The translations under genes and the position numbers were made by a program. A stretch of 38,175 nucleotides of DNA, from positions 1 through 38,175 of the forward strand of contig JAJTED010000005.1 of assembly GCA_021300535.1 (NCBI GenBank). Reading direction: 5' to 3'. Numbering within the stretch: the stretch's first letter is position 1; each line of letters begins with the position of its first letter. The notes under the pieces were generated by a model that saw only the letters and a list, made by a program, of their open reading frames with translations, did not search any database and was not told the DNA's origin. This document shows, in pieces, positions 1 through 9,901 of this stretch. Origin of the DNA: Planctomycetaceae bacterium. Lineage in GTDB: Bacteria > Planctomycetota > Planctomycetia > Pirellulales > UBA1268.

Positions 1-1779
1 CACGGCCTCGCGGTATTGGCGGATGTCGGCGAAGTCGGCGGCGAGGCTCTGCTCGCCGAGGTCGAGCACTGTGCGGAGCTGGGCGAGCGAACGGACGAGA
101 ATGTGGAGGCTGGGCGCGGCGGACGTGGGTGTTCCGGCGGCTTCACGATCATCGGCACGCTGGCTCACCGCATTCCCCGCTGGTGCGGTGTTCGATGGGG
201 CGCGTTCGCTCATCATGCTTTCGGCGTGAGACGTGCGCACGGCACAAAAAGCCCCCGGCGGAAGCCGGGGGACTCCGGGTGGCATCCCTTCCCGGGTGCC
301 ATGCAACGCGGGGTCGAGTCCGGGGATCGCGTGAGGTCGTCCGGCATGGACGGCGGGGCGGTTTTCATTCCCCGAGTCCCCGGGCTCCCGCCCGGGGCTT
401 CTTCGGGGGAGAGGAGCGGAGACCGGCAGCGCGAGCCGGGGAACCCCGGCCATGGTGGCGGCGTCGAGGGCGGCAATGAGGTCGTGGCGGAGTTTTCCCA
501 GGATGCTGAAGGGGAGCATCGGCCGGCCGACGATTTCGGCCGTGAGGGCCCGGAGTTCGTAGGGCGTGCCGCCGAGGCGGCCGAGCTGGTCGCGGAGCGT
601 GGCTTCGTCGAGCGGATGGTCGATCGGCTGCCGCCGCAGCGGCGTGTCACCGGTGAAGGTGCGCCGCAGCCGAGCCGTGAGCTGCGGATCGTCGGTCTTC
701 CACACGGCCTGGCCCGGGGCGATGGCGGTGAGATCGACGCTGTCCCTGCCGAAGGCGAGCTCCACCCGGCCACCGGTGACGGGCTCGATCTCCGATCGCC
801 CTGCCTGAAAAACCTCGTACACCCGGCCGCCCACGGCGTCGTCGCTCGTCTCGCCCGCCGCGAAGGCCACGCCGTCGCCACGCTTCACGCCGCCGGCGAG
901 GCCGGCAGCGAGATCGACCGCCACGCGGCCGCGGCGGACTTCGACCACGGTGCCCAGCCGCACGCCCCGCTTCGCACTGCTCGTCGCCGGCACGAGCATC
1001 TTGTGGTCGCAGCCTTGGAGCCAGCCCGGGGAGAAGCCGCGGGAAAAGGAGAGCTCCATCTCCTCCACCTCCCGCGGCGTGAACTGCACCGGCCGACCGG
1101 CGACGGCCGTGTCGATCGCGGTGCGGTAGTGCCGGGTGATGTTGGCGACGTATTCGGGCGTCTTCAGCCGGCCCTCGATCTTGAGCGACGAGACCCCGGC
1201 GGCGATCAGTTCCGGCGTCAGGGCATAGGCGGCCAGGTCCTGCGGAGAGAGCAGGTATTTTTGATTCCCGAGTTCCACGTCGCGGCCATCGCAGACGAGC
1301 TCGTAGGGCAGCCGGCAGGCCTGGGCGCACTGGCCGCGGTTGGCGCTGCGGCCGCCGAGCGACTCGCTGGTCAGGCACTGGCCGGAGTAGGCGACGCACA
1401 GCGCCCCGTGCACGAACACCTCCAGGGGCATCGGGGTGAGCCGGCGGATGGCGTGGATCTCGTCGATCGAGAGTTCGCGGGCCACCACCACCCGCTCCAT
1501 GCCCAGTTCCTCGGCCAGTGCGATCGTCTCGGCGCTGGTGAGCGTCATCTGCGTCGAGGCGTGCAGCGGCAGATCGGGACAGGCGGCCCGCAGCAGCCGG
1601 GCCGCGCCCACGTCCTGCACGAGCACGGCATCGTTCGCCGCCCGGGCCCGGGCGTTGAAGCCGGCGTCGAGGCCGAAATAGACGGCGTCGGCGCCGTTGG
1701 CGATCGCGGCGCGGACGCAGTCCCAGTCGCCGGCCGGGGCGAGGAGTTCGGGCGGCGTGGCAATCAAAGTGTCAGTCAT
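1..1779 (-). CDS. U32 family peptidase / RlhA-TrhP-like RNA hydroxylation protein (C-terminus cut by window edge)
   Basis: The reading frame is open from ATG 1779 to the window edge (593 codons, no stop). The N-terminus carries PPELLAPAGDWD, the usual start of U32 proteins, and about residues 115-150 hold the U32 signature EVFVHGALCVAYSGQC followed by NRGQCAQACR, the cysteine set known to bind an iron-sulfur cluster in RlhA/TrhP. A DUF3656-like middle follows. Near the edge, LHILVRSLAQL begins a second barrel-like domain, as in long bacterial U32 proteins. Family members hydroxylate 23S rRNA (RlhA) or tRNA wobble uridine (TrhP) rather than act as simple proteases; which role applies here is not visible. 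Between the DUF3656 part and the last domain the gene contains a GC-rich palindromic repeat (246-403) read in frame as a Pro/Gly/Arg-rich linker. A weak GGAAA lies about 9 nt before the start. Confidence 0.88.
   Translation of the reverse strand, partial: MTDTLIATPPELLAPAGDWDCVRAAIANGADAVYFGLDAGFNARARAANDAVLVQDVGAARLLRAACPDLPLHASTQMTLTSAETIALAEELGMERVVVARELSIDEIHAIRRLTPMPLEVFVHGALCVAYSGQCLTSESLGGRSANRGQCAQACRLPYELVCDGRDVELGNQKYLLSPQDLAAYALTPELIAAGVSSLKIEGRLKTPEYVANITRHYRTAIDTAVAGRPVQFTPREVEEMELSFSRGFSPGWLQGCDHKMLVPATSSAKRGVRLGTVVEVRRGRVAVDLAAGLAGGVKRGDGVAFAAGETSDDAVGGRVYEVFQAGRSEIEPVTGGRVELAFGRDSVDLTAIAPGQAVWKTDDPQLTARLRRTFTGDTPLRRQPIDHPLDEATLRDQLGRLGGTPYELRALTAEIVGRPMLPFSILGKLRHDLIAALDAATMAGVPRLALPVSAPLPRRSPGREPGDSGNENRPAVHAGRPHAIPGLDPALHGTREGMPPGVPRLPPGAFCAVRTSHAESMMSERAPSNTAPAGNAVSQRADDREAAGTPTSAAPSLHILVRSLAQLRTVLDLGEQSLAADFADIRQYREAV
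246..403 (+). repeat. Dispersed palindromic repeat A, copy 1 (inside the U32 gene)
   Basis: Two perfect hairpins lie here: CCCCCGGC/GCCGGGGG with a GGAA loop at 252-271, and CCCCGGGC/GCCCGGGG with a 4-nt loop at 378-397. The block 342-403 matches 36753-36814 at about 54 of 62 positions by eye, and AAAAAGCCCCCGGCGG (246-261) recurs exactly at 36836-36851. The order of the two parts is swapped between copies. The element looks like a REP/MITE-type repeat. No frame-breaking stop occurs in the U32 frame. Confidence 0.8.
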
Positions 1780-1800
1780 CGATGATGTTTCCAAAGGTGA

Positions 1801-1828
1801 GAACACAAAGCAGGCCTCCCTTGTGTTC
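1801..1828. other. Hairpin in the acs-U32 intergenic region
   Basis: GAACACAA (1801-1808) pairs with TTGTGTTC (1821-1828) around a 12-nt loop. On the minus strand it sits about 20 nt before the U32 start and downstream of acs. There is no U-run after it, so it is not a classical terminator; it may be a leader hairpin or a regulator site. Function is unknown. Confidence 0.35.
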
Positions 1829-1860
1829 GAGTCGAGGAGGTGAGGGGCTGAGCGTGCTCC

Positions 1861-1980
1861 GAGAGCCGGCGTAGGTGACCAGCGGAGGCATGGATGCCGG
1901 AGCGCCGGCACCTCCGAGAGAGCGGAGGCCCGGAGGGCCGGAGCGAACGTCCGGCGACGGGGCACGGGCAGCCCATCACC
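1861..1980 (+). repeat. Dispersed repeat B, copy 1
   Basis: This roughly 120-bp block is repeated in the opposite orientation at 34941-35056. Shared landmarks are GAGAGCCGGCGTAGG at 1861-1875 (reverse complement at 35042-35056) and GAACGTCCGGCGACGGGGCA near 1945-1964. It fills most of the gap between acs and the U32 gene. It carries internal GC-rich inverted repeats and no convincing gene. Confidence 0.75.
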
Positions 1981-2016
1981 GGCATTACTCAGCCACGCCC
2001 GCCATGGGCGTTCACA

Positions 2017-3993
<1,977 letters not shown>

Positions 3994-4148
3994 GAACGCT
4001 TTTTCCCGTCGATCCCTGCCGTGAAAACGCTGAACGCCGAGAAAATCAGACCATCCCGGGGGCGCTCGGGCAAGCCCCACGCCGGGTAGACCGGCCGTGC
4101 GGCGAATGGTCGCGGGCGTGCCCTGTGCCCACCAGGCGACGGCGAAAG

Positions 4149-4943
4149 TCAGGCCGCGGCGACGAGGCCGCGCGGAAAGACGAGCCACGCGTCGCTGCCG
4201 GTGATGAGCTTCTGCGTGACGACCGCGGCCCGGTAGCCGAAGAACAATGGCCGAACCTGCGCGCCGGGAGTTGCCTGAAGGATCGCCGGACGCACGCGGT
4301 CCGCGATCCGCAGGAACCCACGGACCTCCGATTCGGAGATGTTGGTCTTCACCTCGCACAGCACGATCACCGGCCGGCCGGCGATCGTGCCTCGCAGGAC
4401 GGCGTCGAACTCGTAGGCCTTTTCGTCCACCTCGATCGACTCCGAACCGCACGACTCCATCACGAACCCGAACCGCTCGGCCAGCACCTCCGGAATCCGC
4501 TCGCTGGCGTAGGCCTCGAGGTTGCCGCCGGCCGTGGCCGCCAGGCCGCCCACCTGCTTGGCGAGGTCCTTCATCGAATACTCGAGTTTGTTCACGTTGG
4601 TGGCGAGTTCCGTGACCGCGTGCTCCGTGCGTTGCTGGGCCTCGGCGAGTTCTCCGACCCGCTGTTCGGTCCGCTGCTGAGCCTCTGCCAGTTCCTCGAC
4701 GCGTTTTTCGGTCCGCTGCTGGGCTTCGGCCAGTTCCGCGACGCGTTTTTCGGTCCGCTGTTGGGCTTCGGCCAACGCCTGCTGTGATTCCGCCAACTGC
4801 CCGACCACGCCGCGAAGCTCGGCGAAGTCGTGCGGTGTCACGAGCTGGTCGTGCATTTCCACGTGGAGGCTCGCGATCAGTTCGGCCTGGTCGGGCGTGA
4901 ACGCCGGCTGCAGACGGTTGCGGATTTCGGTGAGGCTCACCAT
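4149..4943 (-). CDS. Coiled-coil protein with C-terminal PD-(D/E)XK nuclease-like domain (DUF3782-like)
   Basis: The 264-residue protein has three parts. An N-terminal stretch (1-55) is followed by four near-identical 14-residue repeats, [14 protein letters not shown], at about 57-112, ideal for a parallel coiled coil. A C-terminal alpha/beta domain (about 130-264) contains YEFD (D160) and then CEVK (E177, K179), spaced as in PD-(D/E)XK nucleases. The architecture resembles DUF3782-type proteins known from archaea and cyanobacteria, whose function is not established. ATG 4943 is preceded by AAAGGAG at good spacing, which decides the start. It stands alone between pfkA and acs on the same strand. 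The domain may be a nuclease or a degenerate one; no restriction-modification partner is present. The repeat number is likely to vary between strains because the DNA repeats too. Confidence 0.8.
   Translation of the reverse strand: MVSLTEIRNRLQPAFTPDQAELIASLHVEMHDQLVTPHDFAELRGVVGQLAESQQALAEAQQRTEKRVAELAEAQQRTEKRVEELAEAQQRTEQRVGELAEAQQRTEHAVTELATNVNKLEYSMKDLAKQVGGLAATAGGNLEAYASERIPEVLAERFGFVMESCGSESIEVDEKAYEFDAVLRGTIAGRPVIVLCEVKTNISESEVRGFLRIADRVRPAILQATPGAQVRPLFFGYRAAVVTQKLITGSDAWLVFPRGLVAAA
4608..4775 (-). repeat. Four tandem 42-bp coding repeats
   Basis: The DNA that encodes the 14-residue coiled-coil repeats is itself repeated at 42-bp period four times, with few differences between the middle units. 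Being a multiple of three, gain or loss of a unit would lengthen or shorten the coiled coil without a frameshift. Confidence 0.85.
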
Positions 4944-5010
4944 GGATTGTTCGCTCCTTTCGCGGTCCAGGCAACGATGAATTTTACCGGCGGCGTCGGC
5001 CCGCCGGTGG

Positions 5011-5040
5011 ATGTGTACAGATGTATATATACTTGGTCGC
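5011..5040. promoter_or_regulatory. AT-rich palindrome between pfkA and the coiled-coil gene (possible promoter or operator)
   Basis: GTATATATAC at 5023-5032 is a perfect 10-bp palindrome in an otherwise GC-rich gap, next to TGTACA at 5014-5019. On the minus strand it lies about 80-90 nt before the coiled-coil gene start and could supply a -10 element. There is no clear -35 and no second copy in the window. Confidence 0.25.
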
Positions 5041-5046
5041 GGAGCG

Positions 5047-6162
5047 TCAAGCGAAGGGGCTCGAGTCGGCGGCGTCGCCGAAGCCGATGCCGAGGGCCCG
5101 CGCGGCCTGCACGGCCGAGCCGTGCGGGTCGACCGTGGAGAGGTTTTGGATCGCCTCCGCGATCGGCACGCTCTCGATCCGTGGCGGACGGTAGCAGACC
5201 ATCTCGCCGAAGCGGCCCTCGTGCACGAGCCGCACGGCGTGGGCCCCAAACTGCGTGGCCAGCGTGCGGTCGAAGGCCGTGGGCACCCCGCCGCGCTGCA
5301 GGTGGCCGAGGACCACCGTTCGCACCTCGCGGTCAAGCCGCCGGGCGACCTCGCGGGCCACGATTTCGCCGATGCCGCCGAGCTTCACCTGGCGGCGTTC
5401 GCCCTGGCCGCCGTCGTGCACGAGCCCACCGTCGGGCAGGTGGGCGCCCTCGGCCACGACGATGAGGGTAAACCGTTTTCCCTCGGCCTCGCGGTCCAGC
5501 ACCTTCTGGCAGACATGCTCGAAGTCCCAGGCGATCTCGGGGAGGAGGATCACGTCGCCGCCGCCGGCGATGCCGGCATGCAAGGCGATCCAGCCGGCGT
5601 GGCGGCCCATCACCTCGAGCACCATGATCCGTTCGTGGCTGGCGGCGGTGGTGTGGAGCCGGTCGAGGGCGTCGGTGGCGCAGGCGACGGCGGAGTCGAA
5701 GCCGAAAGTGAAGGCGGTGCAGCCGAGGTCGTTGTCGATCGTCTTCGGCACGCCCACGACCGGAATGCCGTGTTCGTGGAGCTGCTGGGCGATGGCCAGC
5801 GACCCGTCGCCCCCCACGCAGATGAGCCCGGAGACGCCGAGCTGCCGCACCGTGGCCGCGGCGTTGGCGAGGAGTTCCGGGTCGATGCTCACCCGCTCGT
5901 TCTCGCCGACGAGGGCGGAGAACCGGCCCTTGTTGGTGGAGCCGAGGATCGTGCCGCCCTGGAGGAGGATGCCGGCCGTGCCCTGGGCGGTGAGCGGCAT
6001 GTAGGCCACCGGCTCGACGAGCCCCTCGTAGCCGCGGAGAAAACCCAGGCACTCGTAGCCGAGCCGTCCGGCGGCCTTGGTGGCGGCCCGGATGACGGCG
6101 TTCAGACCGGGGCAGTCACCGCCGCCGGTGAGGATGCCGATCGTGGGTTTGCGGGGGGGCAT
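5047..6162 (-). CDS. pfkA: 6-phosphofructokinase (PfkA family, group III-like)
   Basis: This 371-residue enzyme phosphorylates fructose 6-phosphate at C1 in glycolysis. N-terminal GILTGGGDCPGLNAVIRA binds the phosphoryl donor, TIDND (D143 and D145) holds the catalytic aspartates, MGRHAGW (185-191) and the later GHLQRGG bind the sugar phosphate. The CPGLNAVIRA and MGRHAGWIALHAG signatures match actinobacterial-type group III PFKs. The donor-determining positions are mixed: GGDG (G120, matching Gly104 of the ATP enzyme of E. coli) but PKTIDND (K140, where ATP enzymes of the E. coli type have Gly and PPi enzymes have Lys). Either ATP or PPi could therefore be used; ATP is slightly favoured by Gly120. 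It is divergent from the gene at 6262, with a 99-bp shared upstream region. Confidence 0.93.
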   Translation of the reverse strand: MPPRKPTIGILTGGGDCPGLNAVIRAATKAAGRLGYECLGFLRGYEGLVEPVAYMPLTAQGTAGILLQGGTILGSTNKGRFSALVGENERVSIDPELLANAAATVRQLGVSGLICVGGDGSLAIAQQLHEHGIPVVGVPKTIDNDLGCTAFTFGFDSAVACATDALDRLHTTAASHERIMVLEVMGRHAGWIALHAGIAGGGDVILLPEIAWDFEHVCQKVLDREAEGKRFTLIVVAEGAHLPDGGLVHDGGQGERRQVKLGGIGEIVAREVARRLDREVRTVVLGHLQRGGVPTAFDRTLATQFGAHAVRLVHEGRFGEMVCYRPPRIESVPIAEAIQNLSTVDPHGSAVQAARALGIGFGDAADSSPFA

Positions 6163-6261
6163 GGGGTCGCCTATGGCGGTAATAGAACCGAGGGTTTCGC
6201 TGGTATAGATTACGAAGGCTCAAGATCCAAATCACATCGTGCGGGGTTGTGTGGCCTGGTC

Positions 6262-7794
6262 ATGGCAGCAATGAATCAAGGAAAGTGTGTTTCGCTAACC
6301 GACTTGGCTACGACCATGGCGGCGTTGCGGGACACGAGTCGCCGCATCGTCCACTGCCACGGCGTCTTCGACCTGCTGCACGTCGGCCACCTGCGGTATT
6401 TCCAGGAGGCCAAGGCGATGGGCGACGTGCTCGTCGTCACGCTCACGACCGACAAGTTCGTCAACAAGGGGCCGCACCGACCCGCCTTCCCCGAGCAGCT
6501 CCGGGCCGAGGTGCTCGCCGGGCTCGAGTGCGTCGACTTCGTCGCCATCAATCCCCATCCCACCGCCGTCGAGGCGATCCGCCTCATCAAGCCGGACGTC
6601 TACGTCAAGGGTCCCGACTATGCCGACAAGGCGAAGGACGTCACCGGCAAGATCCACGAGGAAGAGGCGGCCGTGCAGGAGGTCGGTGGCCGGATCGCGT
6701 TTACGACGGGCGAGATCTTCAGTTCGACGGCGCTCATCAACCAGCACATGAGCACGCTCCCGCCGGAGGTGCAGACCTACCTCACCGACTTCGCCCGCCG
6801 CCACCCGGCCCGCGAGGTGCTCGATTACGTGGAGCGGGCCCGGGGCCTCAAGGTGCTGCTCGTCGGTGAGCCGATCATCGACGAATACGTCTACTGCGAG
6901 GCGATCGGCAAGTCGTCGAAGGAGCCCACGCTCGTCGTCAAGCAGCTCGCGAGCGAGAAGTTCGCCGGCGGGATCCTCGCCGCGGCCAACCACGTGGCCG
7001 GGTTCTGTGACCAGGTGGCCGTCATCGCCCAGCTCGGCACCGAGGGCTCCCGCGAGGCATTCATCGAGAGCCGACTCAAGCCCAACGTGCGGCGCACGTT
7101 CCTGCACCGGAAAAACTCCCCCACGATCGTCAAGCGGCGGTTCGTGGAAAACTACTTCTTCTTGAAGATGCTCGAGGTTTACGAGATCAATGACGCCACC
7201 CTCTCGCCCGAGGAGGACGAGCAGGTCTGCCAGGCCCTCATTGAGCAGGTGCCGAAGTACGACCTTGTGATCGTCATCGACTTCGGCCACTCGATGCTCT
7301 CCGACCGGGCCCGGGCGATCATCCGTGAGCGTGCAAAGTTTCTGGCGGTGAACGCCCAGTGCAATGCCGGCAACCTCGGCCATCATGCGCTCTCGAAGTA
7401 TCCGCACGCGGATTACGTGACGGCGACCGAGCGAGAGGTGCGGATCGAGGCCCGTGACCGGCACGGCGACATCGCACACCTATCGCGTGCCGTCTTCGCG
7501 CAGCTGGGTTGCAAGATGCTCGCGGTCACCCGCGGCAAGAACGGCTGCCTTTGTTGTGATGGCGCGACCGGCTTCGTTCAGGTGCCGGCCGTGGCTGGCA
7601 AGGTGGTCGACCGGATCGGGGCGGGCGACGCCTTCCTGTCAGTGTCGGCCCTGTTCGCCGCCCAGGGGGCCCCGATGGAGGTGGTCGGTTTCGCGGGCAA
7701 CGCCGCCGGGGCCCTGGCAGTGGCCACTGTCGCCAACCGCGACGCCATCGACCGGGTGGCCTACCTCAAGCAGGTGGAATCGCTGCTCAAGTAG
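6262..7794 (+). CDS. Bifunctional sugar-phosphate cytidylyltransferase (N-terminal) / PfkB-type sugar kinase (C-terminal)
   Basis: The 510-residue protein joins an RfaE2-type nucleotidyltransferase (about 28-160; HCHGVFDLLH then HVGH at 40-43, the nucleotide-binding HxGH motif) to a PfkB/ribokinase-type kinase (about 195-510; FAGGILAAANHVA substrate loop and DRIGAGDAF near 452-458 with the catalytic Asp). In HldE the same domains occur in the opposite order. The likely chemistry is phosphorylation of a sugar phosphate at C1 followed by nucleotidyl transfer, giving an NDP-sugar, but the sugar need not be a heptose because a canonical hldE lies at 21652. ATG 6262 is the first plausible start after the divergent promoter gap; ATG 6271 is possible. 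It heads a plus-strand operon with two SDR genes and a glycosyltransferase. Confidence 0.87.
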   Translation: MAAMNQGKCVSLTDLATTMAALRDTSRRIVHCHGVFDLLHVGHLRYFQEAKAMGDVLVVTLTTDKFVNKGPHRPAFPEQLRAEVLAGLECVDFVAINPHPTAVEAIRLIKPDVYVKGPDYADKAKDVTGKIHEEEAAVQEVGGRIAFTTGEIFSSTALINQHMSTLPPEVQTYLTDFARRHPAREVLDYVERARGLKVLLVGEPIIDEYVYCEAIGKSSKEPTLVVKQLASEKFAGGILAAANHVAGFCDQVAVIAQLGTEGSREAFIESRLKPNVRRTFLHRKNSPTIVKRRFVENYFFLKMLEVYEINDATLSPEEDEQVCQALIEQVPKYDLVIVIDFGHSMLSDRARAIIRERAKFLAVNAQCNAGNLGHHALSKYPHADYVTATEREVRIEARDRHGDIAHLSRAVFAQLGCKMLAVTRGKNGCLCCDGATGFVQVPAVAGKVVDRIGAGDAFLSVSALFAAQGAPMEVVGFAGNAAGALAVATVANRDAIDRVAYLKQVESLLK

Positions 7795-7881
7795 CGACCC
7801 GCCGGGTACGCGGTAGAGTGGAGTTTCCGGGGGCCGCGCATGGGCGGGCCCGCCGGGCCACGACCGCCGATGGAAGGGGAC

Positions 7882-8904
7882 ATGACCAGCAAACGTTTCG
7901 AGAAGATCGCCGTGATCGGCGGCGCCGGCTACGTGGGGGCCGTGCTCGTGCCACGGCTGCTCGACGAGGGCTACGAGGTCGTCGTCCTCGACCTGTTCAT
8001 CTATGGCGAGGAGCCGCTCGCGGCGGTCCGCTCGCACCCGCGGCTCACCGTGATCAAGGGCGACATCCGCGACCAGGGCGTCGTGCGACAGGCCGTGCAC
8101 GGCTGCGAGGCCGTTATCCACCTGGCCTGCATCTCCAACGACCCGAGCGTGGAGCTCGATCCGGCCCTGAGCCAGTCGGTGAACTTCGACTCCTTCGGAC
8201 CCTGCGTGAAGATCGCCAAGGCGGCGGGAGTGCGGCGGTTCATCTTCGCCTCCTCCGGCAGCGTGTACGGCGTGAGCGATTCCCCGCAGGTGACGGAAGA
8301 TCACCCGCTCGTGCCGGTGTCGCTCTACAACAAGTACAAGGCGGCCTGCGAGCCGGTGCTGTTCGCCGAACAGTCGCCCTCGTTCACGACGGTCGCCGTC
8401 CGCCCGGCCACGATCTGCGGCTACTCTCCCCGCCAGCGGCTCGACCTCACGGTCAACATCCTCACCAACCACGCCGTCAACAACGGGAAGATCACCGTCT
8501 TCGGCGGCAGCCAAATGCGGCCGAACCTCCACATGCAGGACATGGTCGACCTCTACCTGCTGCTCCTCGAGGTGCCCGACGAGAAGATCGCCGGGCAGGT
8601 GTTCAACGCCGGCTACCAGAACTACTCCGTGGCCGACACGGCGGAGGTGATCCGCGAGGTGGTGCGCGACGAGCTGCCCGACAGGGGCGAGATCGAGATC
8701 GTCACCACGCCCTCCGACGACATCCGCTCCTACCGCATCAACTCCGACAAGATCCGGCGGGTGCTCGACTTCGCCCCGCGGCACACGATCGAAGACGGGG
8801 CCCGCGACCTGATCAGGGCGTTCAAGGCGGGCAAGCTCCCCGACTCGATGACCGACATCCGCTATTCGAACATCAAGATGATGAAGGCGATCCAGCTCAA
8901 GTAG
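7882..8904 (+). CDS. NAD-dependent epimerase/dehydratase (extended SDR), sugar-nucleotide modifying
   Basis: The product (340 residues) has the Rossmann motif GGAGYVGAVL at the N-terminus, and HLACISND, SSGSVYG and YNKYK (Tyr-x3-Lys catalytic pair) in the positions typical of sugar-nucleotide epimerases and dehydratases. The C-terminal half has MRPNLHMQDMVDLYLLLLEV, the common substrate-domain entry. Extended SDRs of this kind epimerise, dehydrate or reduce an NDP-sugar in the cytoplasm; the substrate cannot be read from the sequence but is probably the product of the preceding kinase/nucleotidyltransferase. Starts at 7840, 7870 or 7882 are in frame. ATG 7882 is chosen because homology begins just after it and GAAGGGG precedes it, although the spacing is short. 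The next gene follows after 4 nt. Confidence 0.87.
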   Translation: MTSKRFEKIAVIGGAGYVGAVLVPRLLDEGYEVVVLDLFIYGEEPLAAVRSHPRLTVIKGDIRDQGVVRQAVHGCEAVIHLACISNDPSVELDPALSQSVNFDSFGPCVKIAKAAGVRRFIFASSGSVYGVSDSPQVTEDHPLVPVSLYNKYKAACEPVLFAEQSPSFTTVAVRPATICGYSPRQRLDLTVNILTNHAVNNGKITVFGGSQMRPNLHMQDMVDLYLLLLEVPDEKIAGQVFNAGYQNYSVADTAEVIREVVRDELPDRGEIEIVTTPSDDIRSYRINSDKIRRVLDFAPRHTIEDGARDLIRAFKAGKLPDSMTDIRYSNIKMMKAIQLK

Positions 8905-8908
8905 CGTC

Positions 8909-9901
8909 ATGCCCACCGAAACCTTCCTCGTCCTCGGCAGCAACTCCTTCTCGGGGTCGACGTTCGTCGCCAGCGCCCTGGCGGCCGGGGCCGACGTCGT
9001 CGGCATCAGCCGCTCGCCGGAGCCCGACGCGGCCCTGCTGCCCTACCGCTGGGCCCCGCACGAGCGGTTCACGTTCCACGCCCTCGACTTCAACCGCGAC
9101 CTCGACCGCATCGAGGCGGTGATCCACGAGAGTCGCCCGCGGTACATCGTCAACTTCGCCGCCCAAAGCATGGTGGCCCAGAGCTGGCAGAACCCGGACC
9201 ACTGGTACCAGACCAACGTGGTCGCCACCGCCCTGCTCGTGGACCGGCTCAAGAAGCTCGACTTCCTCGAGAAGTTCGTGCAGATCTCGACGCCCGAGGT
9301 GTACGGCTCGACGAGCGGCCTCGTGAAGGAGACGGCCCCGTTCAACCCGAGCACGCCCTACGCCGTGTCGAAGGCCGCCTGCGACATGAACCTGCTCGCC
9401 TACCGGAAGGCCTTCGATTTTCCGGTGGCGTTCACGAGGGCGGCCAATGTCTGCGGCCCGGGCCAGCCGCTCTACCGCATCATTCCCCGGACGGTGTTCT
9501 GCGTGCTCACGTGCCAGAAACTGAAGCTTGAAGGGGGCGGTACGAGCGTGCGGTCGTTTATCCACATGCGGGACGTGGCCGAAGGCACGCTCGCCGTCGC
9601 CCGCCGCGGCACGCCCGGGGACGTCTACCATCTCGCCACCGACCAGAACCAGACGATCCGCGAGGTGGTGGAGGAGATCTGCCGGCAGATGGGGGCCCGG
9701 TTCGAGGATTGCGTGGAGACCACGCCCGCCCGGCTGGCCCAGGATCCGGCCTACCTGCTCGACTGCACCAAGGCCCGGACCGAGTTCGGCTGGCGGCCGC
9801 AGCTCTCGGTGGCCGACGTGATCAGGGAAACGATCGACTGGATGCGGAAGCACCTCGACCGGCTGCGGGCCATCTCGGCCGACTACATTCACAAGGCGTG
9901 A
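8909..9901 (+). CDS. NDP-sugar 4,6-dehydratase-like extended SDR
   Basis: The 330-residue protein begins with FLVLGSNSFSGSTFV, an SDR nucleotide-binding loop. It then has NFAAQSMVAQSW, QISTPEVYGS, and YAVSKAA with the catalytic Tyr and Lys, and RAANVCGPGQPLYRIIPR, all as in dTDP-glucose or GDP-mannose 4,6-dehydratase relatives. The TPE motif replaces the TDE of classical dTDP-glucose dehydratases: the glutamate is kept and the aspartate is Pro, so the exact reaction is uncertain. It probably works on the same NDP-sugar as the preceding SDR. The ATG is 4 nt after the previous stop, and its own stop TGA overlaps a GTG start of the next gene, indicating one transcript and translational coupling. 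Confidence 0.87.
   Translation: MPTETFLVLGSNSFSGSTFVASALAAGADVVGISRSPEPDAALLPYRWAPHERFTFHALDFNRDLDRIEAVIHESRPRYIVNFAAQSMVAQSWQNPDHWYQTNVVATALLVDRLKKLDFLEKFVQISTPEVYGSTSGLVKETAPFNPSTPYAVSKAACDMNLLAYRKAFDFPVAFTRAANVCGPGQPLYRIIPRTVFCVLTCQKLKLEGGGTSVRSFIHMRDVAEGTLAVARRGTPGDVYHLATDQNQTIREVVEEICRQMGARFEDCVETTPARLAQDPAYLLDCTKARTEFGWRPQLSVADVIRETIDWMRKHLDRLRAISADYIHKA

Noticed and set aside
246..403. CRISPR-like array in the repeats
   Set aside because: The hairpin units are not regularly spaced, there are only two copies per family type locally, and no cas genes are present.
16..1785. 589-codon open frame on the plus strand opposite the U32 gene
   Set aside because: It is in phase with the real minus-strand codons and only reflects high GC; its translation has no recognisable domain, whereas the minus strand has clear U32 motifs.
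5014..5032. LexA/SOS box before the coiled-coil nuclease-like gene
   Set aside because: GTATATATAC is a palindrome but lacks the CTG/CAG ends of the known LexA box, and the site is single in the window.
5011..6261. Long N-terminal extension of the nucleotidyltransferase-kinase gene
   Set aside because: The frame is open but runs antisense to pfkA; homology starts only after ATG 6262.
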